Below are positions 16,220 to 23,884 of a DNA stretch of 38,845 bases, one piece after another. A program made the translations under genes and the position numbers. Within the stretch, counting starts at the first letter, position 1. Each line of letters opens with the position of its first letter. Below the pieces are notes generated by a model that saw only the letters and a list, made by a program, of their open reading frames with translations, was not told the DNA's origin and did no database searches. Source of the DNA: a virus; IMG/VR virus record IMGVR_UViG_3300025141_015523, positions 1-38,845 of that record; one strand, given 5' to 3'.

Positions 16220-16474
16220 TTATTTTGCGGAGGCTTTTTTCATTTCATCGGCTTCGGCTTGGAGTTGTTTTGTTAAACGCTTCAGGAACCAGCGACGAAT
16301 TGTTATAGGCAAGTTATAAGATTCAAAGAAAGACCACCCTCCATGATACTTCAGGAGAAACAGTTCTTCATAGACACCTTCAATGTATTCTTCATTTAGG
16401 CCAAAAAAAGTCCGTGGTGAGAGGAACCTCGAGGTCCTCGCAATGGCCGCAATCGTCACATTGGAATTTCGCAA
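16220..16474 (-). CDS. Frameshift extension of the gp26-like protein (GT-like); no ATG start
   Basis: This frame overlaps the end of the gp26-like gene by 83 bases and has no ATG; the first possible start is TTG (16472-16474) without a ribosome-binding site, and the residues before FFGLNEE look like out-of-frame noise. From FFGLNEEYIEGVYEELFLLK onward the sequence is well formed: about 61 residues, acidic then basic, ending QAEADEMKKASAK. The frames meet at a seven-T run (16403-16409). I infer it is made as a C-terminal extension of the gp26-like protein by a +1 (or -2) ribosomal frameshift, like the G/GT tail assembly chaperones encoded just before tape measures. Independent initiation at TTG or GTG is the alternative. 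Confidence 0.7.
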   Translation of the reverse strand: MRNSNVTIAAIARTSRFLSPRTFFGLNEEYIEGVYEELFLLKYHGGWSFFESYNLPITIRRWFLKRLTKQLQAEADEMKKASAK

Positions 16475-17231
16475 TTAAGCTTGTATTTGGGTTAACTTTA
16501 TCATAAACATTTCTCAAGGTTCGTGAATCTGAAATTGGCATATTATCGACAAAGTAGTCAATAACTTTCTTATCTTCATATCCATTAACCGACTGAATCA
16601 TCAATTTAAGCTGATGTGTCAGATTGTTTGATTCTTTGCTTTTCTTATCAAAGTTCTTCAGAACCTCTTTTTCTTCTTTGCCGCGAAACAGCTTTACAAC
16701 GCATTCAGCTTTCGTATTCGGAAGAACAATTTTAAAGAGAGAGTCTCCAACAAAATTTGTGTTTTCAACTTCTTCTTCTCCGTAATCCATGGAAATACAT
16801 TCTTCCAAGTCGAATTCTTCTTCTTGTTCTTCGCCACAAGAAGGGCATAAAACCTTTGCGTTGTAATATGAGCCATATCCTGAAATTCTTGCTTGAATCA
16901 GGATTGCGTTTTTATCTCCAAGAAGAATATCCTCAACTCTGATCTTTTTGTTAAGGATCAGGCTTTGAGCCAAACGATCAAGGACAATTCTTTTCTTGAT
17001 CAAGTTCGGAGAAGTTAAAATATCCTCATCTTTTGCCGTCATGAAGCGAATTTCAAGAGAATCCTGCTCATAAAGAGGATGCCCTTCAGCATAGTATCGG
17101 CCTTTTGATGGAAGATCGACATGCATCGTGGGAACAACAAAGTTTAAGGGATCTTGTAAGTTTTGGGAAAGAATGGGGCTGTCTTCATTAGGAGCCGCCC
17201 CAAGCCGCTCCTCGTTATTTCTAACTGACAT
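16392..17231 (-). CDS. 26: gp26-family baseplate hub / tail assembly protein
   Basis: A 279-residue protein of the T4 gp26 family (the base plate protein family). The opening VVPTMHVDLPSKGRYYAEGH, then EIRFMTAKDEDILTS and GDKNAILIQARISGYG are its familiar blocks. Two CxxC pairs (C129-C132 and C258-C261) suggest a zinc ribbon. In T4, gp26 assists hub assembly; in this phage the gene occupies the tail-assembly-chaperone position between tail tube and tape measure. Its 3' end carries the slippery T7 run and overlaps the frameshift extension. At 279 residues it is longer than T4 gp26 (208). Confidence 0.85.
   Translation of the reverse strand: MSVRNNEERLGAAPNEDSPILSQNLQDPLNFVVPTMHVDLPSKGRYYAEGHPLYEQDSLEIRFMTAKDEDILTSPNLIKKRIVLDRLAQSLILNKKIRVEDILLGDKNAILIQARISGYGSYYNAKVLCPSCGEEQEEEFDLEECISMDYGEEEVENTNFVGDSLFKIVLPNTKAECVVKLFRGKEEKEVLKNFDKKSKESNNLTHQLKLMIQSVNGYEDKKVIDYFVDNMPISDSRTLRNVYDKVNPNTSLIAKFQCDDCGHCEDLEVPLTTDFFWPK
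16400..16412 (-). promoter_or_regulatory. Candidate programmed frameshift site (T7 slippery run)
   Basis: On the minus strand the gp26 frame reads GAC TTT TTT TGG CCT AAA TGA. Omitting one T gives GAC TTT TTT GGC CTA AAT GAA and enters the downstream frame. The stop of the first frame lies 8 bases beyond the run. A +1 slip, or a -2 slip on the same run, joins the frames; a -1 slip does not. Confidence 0.6.
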
Positions 17232-17266
17232 CTAACACCTCATCGGTTAAGTTAATTTATTCTCGA

Positions 17267-17917
17267 TCAATCGCTATTTTTTGGGCGGGTACCCCAATCA
17301 AAACCTTTTTCGGTCAATCCCTTGGATTCAATCTGGCTCACAAGAGCTGGATCAGATGGAGGCTGTTGAATCCCGCCTGCTTCTATCGATGCCCAATCAT
17401 AGCGACACGTTATTGTGCATGTCATAAAATCATCTGCTGAATAATCGAATTCGCCACCGAAAACAACTTTTTGAATCCACGGATTGTGGAAAAAATATGC
17501 TTCCGTAACTTGACCAGCAGAATCCAATTGCTGAACTTCAAGTTTCCCTAAAGCTGCGGCGGATCTAGCCTTCGTCACACCTGCAGAAGTTGCCGCATTG
17601 AGGCCTGATGGGAGGACATATCCGGCAGCTTGAACTGCTTGGTACAGAAATAACGAGGCATTACCTTCGTCGGCGGTTTCTTCAGATCCTGCAATATCGA
17701 TAAAAGTCACATCAACTGTATTCCAGACCACAGGGCCCGGGTACCAAAACGAATGTCCCAATATTTTATGCTCTTTCTCTGTCGTTGACCATTCAGGTTT
17801 TGCAACCTTTTGAATCACATATTGCTGAACAACATTCCCGTTTCCAACGTTTGCAACCCACCGAAATTTCCTTTTCGGCTCAATATTTCTCATATGCCAA
17901 AATTTATTACTAGGCAT
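17267..17917 (-). CDS. 19: Tail tube protein, gp19-like
   Basis: A 216-residue protein directly after the sheath gene. Motifs such as WVANVGNG, HSFWYPGPVVWNTVDVTFID and the mixed-strand C-terminus with VTEAYFFHNPWIQKVVFGG fit T4-type tail tube proteins, which assemble as hexameric rings inside the sheath. The T4 homologue has 163 residues; the extra length lies mainly in the middle (an Ala/Ser-rich insertion after YQAVQAAGYV) and at the C-terminus. Strong ribosome-binding site AGGAGGG. The 54-base gap to the sheath gene holds an AT-rich ACTATATACTAGT block that might be a promoter for this abundant protein. Confidence 0.85.
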   Translation of the reverse strand: MPSNKFWHMRNIEPKRKFRWVANVGNGNVVQQYVIQKVAKPEWSTTEKEHKILGHSFWYPGPVVWNTVDVTFIDIAGSEETADEGNASLFLYQAVQAAGYVLPSGLNAATSAGVTKARSAAALGKLEVQQLDSAGQVTEAYFFHNPWIQKVVFGGEFDYSADDFMTCTITCRYDWASIEAGGIQQPPSDPALVSQIESKGLTEKGFDWGTRPKNSD

Positions 17918-17971
17918 TTATATTGCCCTCCTATGTTCTTGCCTTTACTAGTATATAGTATCCTTTAGTTA

Positions 17972-20900
17972 TTATTCTGGAAATTGAGCGCCTGTTTTTG
18001 TAATAATAAAGTCGAGAGCAATAAATTCAATTGCGCGAGCCGGCTTTATAAACAATTTTGCATAAAGAATGTTTTGGTCAATCATATCCGGTGTTGTTGT
18101 AGTTCCATCGAGAACAAACTTATAATCAACAATTCCCAAACCATCTTTCACTTCTTCCAAAATTCCTTTTGCATCACCAGAGAAGCTATTCCAAGTTGAT
18201 TCAACATTTTGTTCAAACAGCACATTTCTCGCTACTGCGCCAATTTTCCGCTTAAGGTAAATCAACAAACGACGAACATTAATCCTATCCAAAGCGCTTC
18301 GTTCCAATTGAAGAGTTTTTTGTCCGAAGACAACAATTCCTTCAGCCGGGAAGTTTGCAATTGGGTTAATTCCATGATCATAAAGTTCATCTCTTTCCGC
18401 GGAAGTTAAGCGATCCTTAACATTGACAACCCTCAATCCTGTTGTGCCATCTGAAAGCCCACCGCGGGAGAAGCCTGCAGGAGCGAACCAAACTTCTGAA
18501 GTTTGTTTAACTCTTCCAAAAACGCCCATCATCGCAACTGTTGGAGGACTCGCAACAACAGATCTTGTTCTTCCATCGTGAATATCAACCCATGGATAGA
18601 ATGTTGCGGCATAACTATGAATAGTTGTACTAAGATTATCTCTTCTGTCGGCGACTGCGCCTGAAACTGTACCTCGCTTTCCGGTTGCCGTCAATTCCGA
18701 AGGCCTAATGTCTTCGATGGGGCGATAACCAGAATCAATATCTAAAATTGCTAAAGCATCACCACGGTCTCGGCAATAATCTGCTAATTTAGTGTTCAAG
18801 GTTGAATCAACCAATCCCGGAACTGCTGCAAGATTAAAATCTAAGAATTCTGGATCTCTCAGCATTTTTATGGCTGTTAAGACTGAGTACCAAGCATAGT
18901 TGCCGCGGCCATCAGTGCTCGAACCACCGTCTTTTGCAATATTAACAATTGAGAACGGATTTTTCTGTTTAATATCAACTCCGTCAAAACCGCCGTGCAT
19001 CGGCATCGTAAAGGCTTTATATCCAGCATCTAACACGACTTTCCAGCCGTCGCCGCTTTGATACCTATATGCTGCCACTTTGTTTGATCCTTCTGCTTTA
19101 TAATATGCTCCCAGTTGGGTTATTGATTTAAATCCAGTCACTGTATTTACCCTAGAACCGGTTGCGTAGATAGCATTATCTGTCCAACCTTTTGTAGAGC
19201 TTGAAGCTTGTCTTACATCGTCCAAAGAAAAGGCAAATGTGCGGAAAGTCGTAGAATTATCTGCTATCCATGAATCTTTTTCCTCTTCAAGTGGATAAGT
19301 TAGATCAGCATATGCGGGGGAGGGGTATCTTCCCGAATCTGCTCTAGAAGTTCTAATACCGAAATAGGCATTTTTTGCCAATCCACGCGTAGCGTTTGAA
19401 GCTGTTACGCGCAGAAGATAATCCGGCCAGACCAAAGAGCCTGTAAATCGATATTTGTTAAGGGCCTTTTCACCGTTGCCAGTTTGGTCGAAAATATAAG
19501 AAGTAGCCTCGCCCTGATTATAGGAAGTAGTATCGTAGGCATAAGAACTGGCATAATCAGTATATCCAAAGGTCGTCTGTGCTGGGCCACCGGTACTTCC
19601 GGAGAAAATCTGGAATTTCTTTCTTCTTGCTGGGCCGAGGAATCCAAACGGAAGAAGTTTTGCATCGACGCCACCTGCTTTTACAGTTGGATGAACGTCA
19701 ACTCGAACATATCTTGAATTGTTTGGATAGTCTCCGTAAATTTCAATTTTATCATTAGTATAATCCCACTTAAGGTATTGATCTCCAATAACTCTTCCGA
19801 TAAATCTAGCAGATCGCGGGTTCAGGTTGACTGACTCAAAAGATTCAAGAAGAACCGGATTGTCATCAGAATCACCTAGGGATCTAACTTCCACGTTAAA
19901 AGTTCCATAAGGATCGGCATCCTGATCGATGGCTGTATAGGTAATATTTGAAATAGAGATTTTTAAATTCTTTGAAGCCCACGATCCTTCGGTTAGCCCG
20001 ATAATCCTAAATAGTCTCTGTGTGGGAGTATTAAGTGGATCAAATTCAGAAGCTATTCCCAAATCCTGTGAGATTACGTATCCCGTTTTTGCGGCTTTGG
20101 CAGGATAGCGATAATTACCCTTTTCAACACTTCCCTGAACCAAAGGAGAAATAAACGCGTAAGTTCCGAACCCTGTTCCAGCCGAATCAGACAATTCTTT
20201 AATGTTGTCTTCAAAAGTCTCTCCAAGCCAATAAAGCTCACTTTTGCCCGAATCAACCACGGTTGAGTTTGTCTCAATAGGGCTAGTATTAAAAACTTTA
20301 CGAATAAAGTTGCCCTTGCTGGGATCCATTGAAACTCGCATAGTTTTTACAGTCTTGCCATCAAAACCGCCGGCTGTCGAGGAAGTAAGTTGCAACTGGA
20401 TATCCGCCGTGTGCATTTGTCCTGAAAAAGGTAACAATTGTTTTGTCCGTGGGGTGGTGGACGCGCTCATAACGGATATTCCAGATCCTGAATTCATATA
20501 AAAGACTGCGGCTAAAGAACCAGTTCCATGTATAGCTCCCAGCGGCCACGCTTTATCGGCTGCTGATGAGGATGGAAGTAGCCAGAGCCCGTAAGCTCCA
20601 CCATTATCAGTTAAGAGTGTAGCCGGAGTGGTTTTCGTGGTTTGCCAACCGGCTTGGCCATAAGTTGTACTAGTATCTACGTTGGGATGCTGTACGCCAC
20701 CCAGACGAAGAAAGGTTACGGGAGCGGAATTTCGAAGATAAGCCAAAGCAGCATATGCTCCATAATCCGGCGCAGTTCTATTTTCCCCACGCCAAAGATC
20801 CGAATCCGCAAATCCGCCGGGGGAAGGAACGCCAAATGTTCTCGTGAATTCATCAACACTAGAGACAACGACCGGCTTAAGTATCGGCCCAAATTGTGAT

Positions 20901-21013
20901 CGCCCGACAATAACCGGACCGACTTCCGACTCAATTGGAACATTAATAATACTTTCGTCAATCTCTTCGATTTTTATCCCGGGAGATCTAAACCTAAAAT
21001 TTTTAGCAGACAT
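17972..21013 (-). CDS. 18: Contractile tail sheath protein, gp18-like
   Basis: A 1013-residue protein. The N-terminus FRSPGIKIEEIDESIINVPI and EVGPVIVGRSQFGP, followed by AYLRNSAPVTFLRLGG, is the standard sheath signature. The C-terminal domain contains FYPWVDIHDGRTRSVVASPP, VVFGQKTLQLERSALDRINV and RRLLIYLKRKIGAVARN, the conserved sheath core that contracts during injection. It is about 350 residues longer than T4 gp18 (659); the excess lies in the middle (about residues 130-700), presumably surface-exposed insertion domains rich in Gly, Ser, Thr. A candidate late promoter (21052-21059) precedes it and the ribosome-binding site is AGGAGA. Confidence 0.95.
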   Translation of the reverse strand: MSAKNFRFRSPGIKIEEIDESIINVPIESEVGPVIVGRSQFGPILKPVVVSSVDEFTRTFGVPSPGGFADSDLWRGENRTAPDYGAYAALAYLRNSAPVTFLRLGGVQHPNVDTSTTYGQAGWQTTKTTPATLLTDNGGAYGLWLLPSSSAADKAWPLGAIHGTGSLAAVFYMNSGSGISVMSASTTPRTKQLLPFSGQMHTADIQLQLTSSTAGGFDGKTVKTMRVSMDPSKGNFIRKVFNTSPIETNSTVVDSGKSELYWLGETFEDNIKELSDSAGTGFGTYAFISPLVQGSVEKGNYRYPAKAAKTGYVISQDLGIASEFDPLNTPTQRLFRIIGLTEGSWASKNLKISISNITYTAIDQDADPYGTFNVEVRSLGDSDDNPVLLESFESVNLNPRSARFIGRVIGDQYLKWDYTNDKIEIYGDYPNNSRYVRVDVHPTVKAGGVDAKLLPFGFLGPARRKKFQIFSGSTGGPAQTTFGYTDYASSYAYDTTSYNQGEATSYIFDQTGNGEKALNKYRFTGSLVWPDYLLRVTASNATRGLAKNAYFGIRTSRADSGRYPSPAYADLTYPLEEEKDSWIADNSTTFRTFAFSLDDVRQASSSTKGWTDNAIYATGSRVNTVTGFKSITQLGAYYKAEGSNKVAAYRYQSGDGWKVVLDAGYKAFTMPMHGGFDGVDIKQKNPFSIVNIAKDGGSSTDGRGNYAWYSVLTAIKMLRDPEFLDFNLAAVPGLVDSTLNTKLADYCRDRGDALAILDIDSGYRPIEDIRPSELTATGKRGTVSGAVADRRDNLSTTIHSYAATFYPWVDIHDGRTRSVVASPPTVAMMGVFGRVKQTSEVWFAPAGFSRGGLSDGTTGLRVVNVKDRLTSAERDELYDHGINPIANFPAEGIVVFGQKTLQLERSALDRINVRRLLIYLKRKIGAVARNVLFEQNVESTWNSFSGDAKGILEEVKDGLGIVDYKFVLDGTTTTPDMIDQNILYAKLFIKPARAIEFIALDFIITKTGAQFPE

Positions 21014-21051
21014 ACATTTATCTCCTATGCATAGTTAAACTTTTACTTATA

Positions 21052-21059
21052 ATAAATAG
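21052..21059 (-). promoter_or_regulatory. Candidate late promoter upstream of the sheath gene
   Basis: CTATTTAT on the minus strand, followed by TATAAG, ends 38 bp before the sheath ATG. The same octamer appears at similar distances before three other late genes (26862, 29610, 35289). It resembles, but does not match, the T4 late -10 TATAAATA. There is no -35 element, as in T4 late promoters. Confidence 0.5.
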
Positions 21060-21096
21060 ATTGAAAAGAGTCAAAAGGAACAATAATCATAATTAA

Positions 21097-21993
21097 TCAT
21101 TTTAAACTTTCAGGATTTTCGCCAAGTTCTCTATATTTTTTTGTAACATCGTTATGATCCGGCTCCTCACCCAATACCGACCTTTCCCTCGAGATTCTCA
21201 ATTCGACTGGATTCTCTCTTACAACGTTGATCGGCTTAACTTGATTTGCTCCATCGCCAATAAGGTAAGCTAAAACTTTAATATCAACTTTTGATTGAAA
21301 TGTTCTTTCTTCTTCGCCCATGGAAAAAATATTGTTATCAACTCCATAATCGGTTTGAATAAAAGCTTCATAAAAATGACCATTACGTTTCAAGGGAAAA
21401 TAATTAATTCCGCCCGTGTTTGTAACAAATGGCGTAATCATCTCATTCATTTGTTGCTGATAATATGATTTGATTTTGACCTCATATGAAACATCAATAT
21501 ATACCGGAATTGGAATAGATACTGTTTTATAAACTGTCTTTTTTCTTTTTTTTGGCAAAACAAAATTGATCTGCCTTCTGCTTCCGGCTTTGAGCGCATC
21601 AGCATTTGCAAAATTTGCTGTTTTATTTTGATTAATCTTTTTTGTAATTTTGATTATTCCGCCACGATAATCATCAACCTCCGGAAGAGGAGCATATACC
21701 GCTCCTTTTTTTGTTCGGTCTTTAACAATCCCTGCTCTTCCAATCGTGATAAGAGGGTATACCAAGGCGCCGTCGGAATCATGGATTTCTTTATCGTTCT
21801 TGATCTGAAATGATCTTTCCGCGGTTGCCCAAATAACTGGGACTTTTTTAAATCCTTCATTTGTATTTGCGCTAATGTTTAAATGCTCGTCAACCCATTC
21901 AAACATGGCCATATCAATATTCTCTAAATTTGAAGGCTGAAGATATACAACATCTGCGTGTTCTAAACTGTTATCCATTTTGTTATTGGGCAT
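21097..21993 (-). CDS. Probable tail-terminator / sheath-stabiliser, gp15-like
   Basis: A 298-residue protein between the neck gene and the sheath. KVPVIWATAERSFQIKNDKE and VYPLITIGRAGIVKDR are distinctive blocks; the second half contains IPIPVYIDVSYEVKIKSYYQ and QMNEMITPFVTNTGG. In T4 the gene between neck protein gp14 and the sheath region is gp15, which caps the tail, and the motif set and length (T4 gp15 has 272) fit. It overlaps the end of the gp14-like gene by 11 bases. Assignment is by position plus general resemblance, not by a diagnostic residue. Confidence 0.6.
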   Translation of the reverse strand: MPNNKMDNSLEHADVVYLQPSNLENIDMAMFEWVDEHLNISANTNEGFKKVPVIWATAERSFQIKNDKEIHDSDGALVYPLITIGRAGIVKDRTKKGAVYAPLPEVDDYRGGIIKITKKINQNKTANFANADALKAGSRRQINFVLPKKRKKTVYKTVSIPIPVYIDVSYEVKIKSYYQQQMNEMITPFVTNTGGINYFPLKRNGHFYEAFIQTDYGVDNNIFSMGEEERTFQSKVDIKVLAYLIGDGANQVKPINVVRENPVELRISRERSVLGEEPDHNDVTKKYRELGENPESLK

Positions 21994-22474
21994 TGAAAGT
22001 TCCCTCTCTAACTCTTATGCACTTAGCGCCGATTTCAAAAGATTTATCTCCTCTCCCGAACAACCACTTTGGTTCTTCAAGCGATATTATTTCGTAATAA
22101 AGATCGGAGTATAAAACAAAATCTCCCACTCTCACATAAAGATTCTGATCTTCTGTGAGTCTTCTTTTATGAAAAGAAATGCTTATTGATTGAAGGCGAT
22201 CAATTCCATAATTAGTTGCGGTCGTAGCGTGTCCATCAAACTTAACCATTGCCATGACACGCACAGGAGGGAGAAAACTTTTTTCCATAGATTCTCCATA
22301 AAGAGGGTGGAAATGTGTAGACTCCAGATCGATCGGATAGTAGAGGACTGTTTGGCCAATCACTCTTTCGATTAATTCATCATTAACCTGTTTTACCAAA
22401 TTTCTCTCTTTTTGATTGAGAAACATTTGGGGTGGCGGAGCATCTGGTTGTGACCATTTGTTCTTTGTCGACAT
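21983..22474 (-). CDS. Neck protein, gp14-like
   Basis: A 163-residue protein starting MSTKNKWSQPDAPPPQMFLN. RVIGQTVLYYPIDLESTHFHPLYGE and FLPPVRVMAMV match what I recall of neck (head-to-tail connector) proteins in marine T4-like phages, and the second half (YVRVGDFVLYSDLYYEIISL) has the small beta-barrel look of head-closure proteins. T4 gp14 is longer (256). It lies between the gp13-like and gp15-like genes, in T4 order, with 10 bases to the upstream gene and an 11-base overlap with the downstream one. Confidence in a connector role is good; exact equivalence to gp14 is less certain. Confidence 0.65.
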   Translation of the reverse strand: MSTKNKWSQPDAPPPQMFLNQKERNLVKQVNDELIERVIGQTVLYYPIDLESTHFHPLYGESMEKSFLPPVRVMAMVKFDGHATTATNYGIDRLQSISISFHKRRLTEDQNLYVRVGDFVLYSDLYYEIISLEEPKWLFGRGDKSFEIGAKCIRVREGTFNAQ

Positions 22475-22484
22475 TTAGATTCTC

Positions 22485-23759
22485 CTAGCCCATAAAAATA
22501 TAATTTGGCACACTAGTGTATACCTTTTGTGCGTTTTCTGTCATTGAAGCGTCATTTTCGATTAATTTTACATATGTCATTTCGTCAAGAATTGTTTTTA
22601 ATTCTTCGCGAAGCTTATCTTGCTCTTCTTTAGCCTGACCAAGCAATTCAGAGTGGTTCAGAGTAACAGCATCGCCCGGAATAGGTATAGAGGTGAACTT
22701 GCCTCTAATCTGTCCCAACATCTCTTTAGAGAGTGCCAGAGCGAATCTTCTAATCCATTGCTTCCCTATTGAATTAATACTCTCATATGGTAGGTTTGCA
22801 TACGGAATCGTATTCAAGTTATTAACCCCGTCGACTCCACCCGGCCTTCCAGATTGGCTTTCCCATGCATCTGTATCAACTGTAAATTCAAACCACATTC
22901 TCTTGTTGTTCAACAAACTTGGAGGAATTGGAAAAACTCTTAAGTTATTATCTCGAATCTCATATGAGTATTGAGAAGTTCTGGTGCGAATAGCATCTTC
23001 ATATCCCGCTGCTTGAGCTTTGTTTTGCCAAACAGGAACCAATTGAAATGTTGAATCATCTGCGAATTGCCCATAAGTGCTTAAATTGCCTGTTGCCCCC
23101 AAGCCACCATAATATCCATAAAATCTCCAAATTGCTCTTGGAGAAACATAATAAACACGGCGAATGAGAAGCCTTTTATCTGTATAGTTAATAGAAGAAG
23201 TGAGCGCTCCGCCTTCAATATTGCCAGAAACAGCAGCAACCAAATCATAATCTTGGGTACTTGAAGTAAGTACGAAAGAAGCTGAATAAAAAGGCTGTGT
23301 TCCTCCCACAGTCGCTTCTGCTGATGCCGCATCACCAAATCTTCTAGTGTATCCATAATCAAATTTCGTATATTTTAAGGCAACATTCCCACCGCTCAAA
23401 CTAGCAGATAGTGATCCGGATTTATATTCTCCCAAATGATCAAAAGAACTTGTTGTGTTTCCTAATGAATCTCCCAAAGAATTCTTTGCTTGATGAATAT
23501 TAATAATATACGAGTATTCTAAAGTTGCTTCTTCAAAAGCTGTATATACCTGTTCTTCTGTTATTTCAACCTCGAGAAGATCTCCTCCAAGTTTTTTATA
23601 AGTATATGCGACCTGAGCAACAGCGCCGGAAATGAAATCTGGTGAGTTTAAATACATTCCAAAAGGTACGGCTGTGGAAGTCACATTTGTTGTACTTCCG
23701 GTAGCGGGAAGTATATTAGCGCTTGTTTGGCTGTCTGGGGTTAAAGTAGGTATACCCAT
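22485..23759 (-). CDS. Head completion / neck protein, gp13-like
   Basis: A 424-residue protein directly after the capsid gene. The N-terminal TEEQVYTAFEEATLEYSYII and C-terminal IRRFALALSKEMLGQIRGKF with ALSKE-x-LG-x-IR and GQAKEEQDKLREEL are typical of head-tail adaptor proteins of large T4-like phages. The middle (about 100-290) is beta-rich, Ser/Gly/Tyr-rich and may be an insertion relative to T4 gp13 (309 residues). It would bind the portal after packaging and close the head. The position (gp23, then this, gp14-like, gp15-like, gp18) supports the role; a terminator hairpin separates it from gp23. Confidence 0.6.
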   Translation of the reverse strand: MGIPTLTPDSQTSANILPATGSTTNVTSTAVPFGMYLNSPDFISGAVAQVAYTYKKLGGDLLEVEITEEQVYTAFEEATLEYSYIINIHQAKNSLGDSLGNTTSSFDHLGEYKSGSLSASLSGGNVALKYTKFDYGYTRRFGDAASAEATVGGTQPFYSASFVLTSSTQDYDLVAAVSGNIEGGALTSSINYTDKRLLIRRVYYVSPRAIWRFYGYYGGLGATGNLSTYGQFADDSTFQLVPVWQNKAQAAGYEDAIRTRTSQYSYEIRDNNLRVFPIPPSLLNNKRMWFEFTVDTDAWESQSGRPGGVDGVNNLNTIPYANLPYESINSIGKQWIRRFALALSKEMLGQIRGKFTSIPIPGDAVTLNHSELLGQAKEEQDKLREELKTILDEMTYVKLIENDASMTENAQKVYTSVPNYIFMG

Positions 23760-23813
23760 TCATCAGTTTCTCCTGTGGCAGAAAGGTCTTGTAGTAATTA
23801 GTTGTAGATAATA

Positions 23814-23850
23814 GAAAACCCCGAACCTTATAAAAAGATCCGGGGTTTTC
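23814..23850 (-). terminator. Intrinsic terminator downstream of the major capsid gene
   Basis: Perfect 10-bp inverted repeat GAAAACCCCG / CGGGGTTTTC with a 17-base loop, followed on the minus strand by TATTATC. It lies 34 bases after the gp23 stop and before the gp13-like gene. A flanking A-rich 5' arm and T-rich 3' arm would work in the minus direction. It probably isolates the highly expressed capsid message. Confidence 0.8.
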
Positions 23851-23884
23851 AAGAGTCTCATTCAAGCTCTATGGCGTTGAACTA

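Noticed and set aside
16472-16474. TTG as a genuine start for the 84-codon frame overlapping the gp26-like gene
   Set aside because: No ribosome-binding site, and the residues before the slippery run look like an out-of-frame shadow of the gp26 zinc-ribbon codons; frameshift entry explains the frame better.
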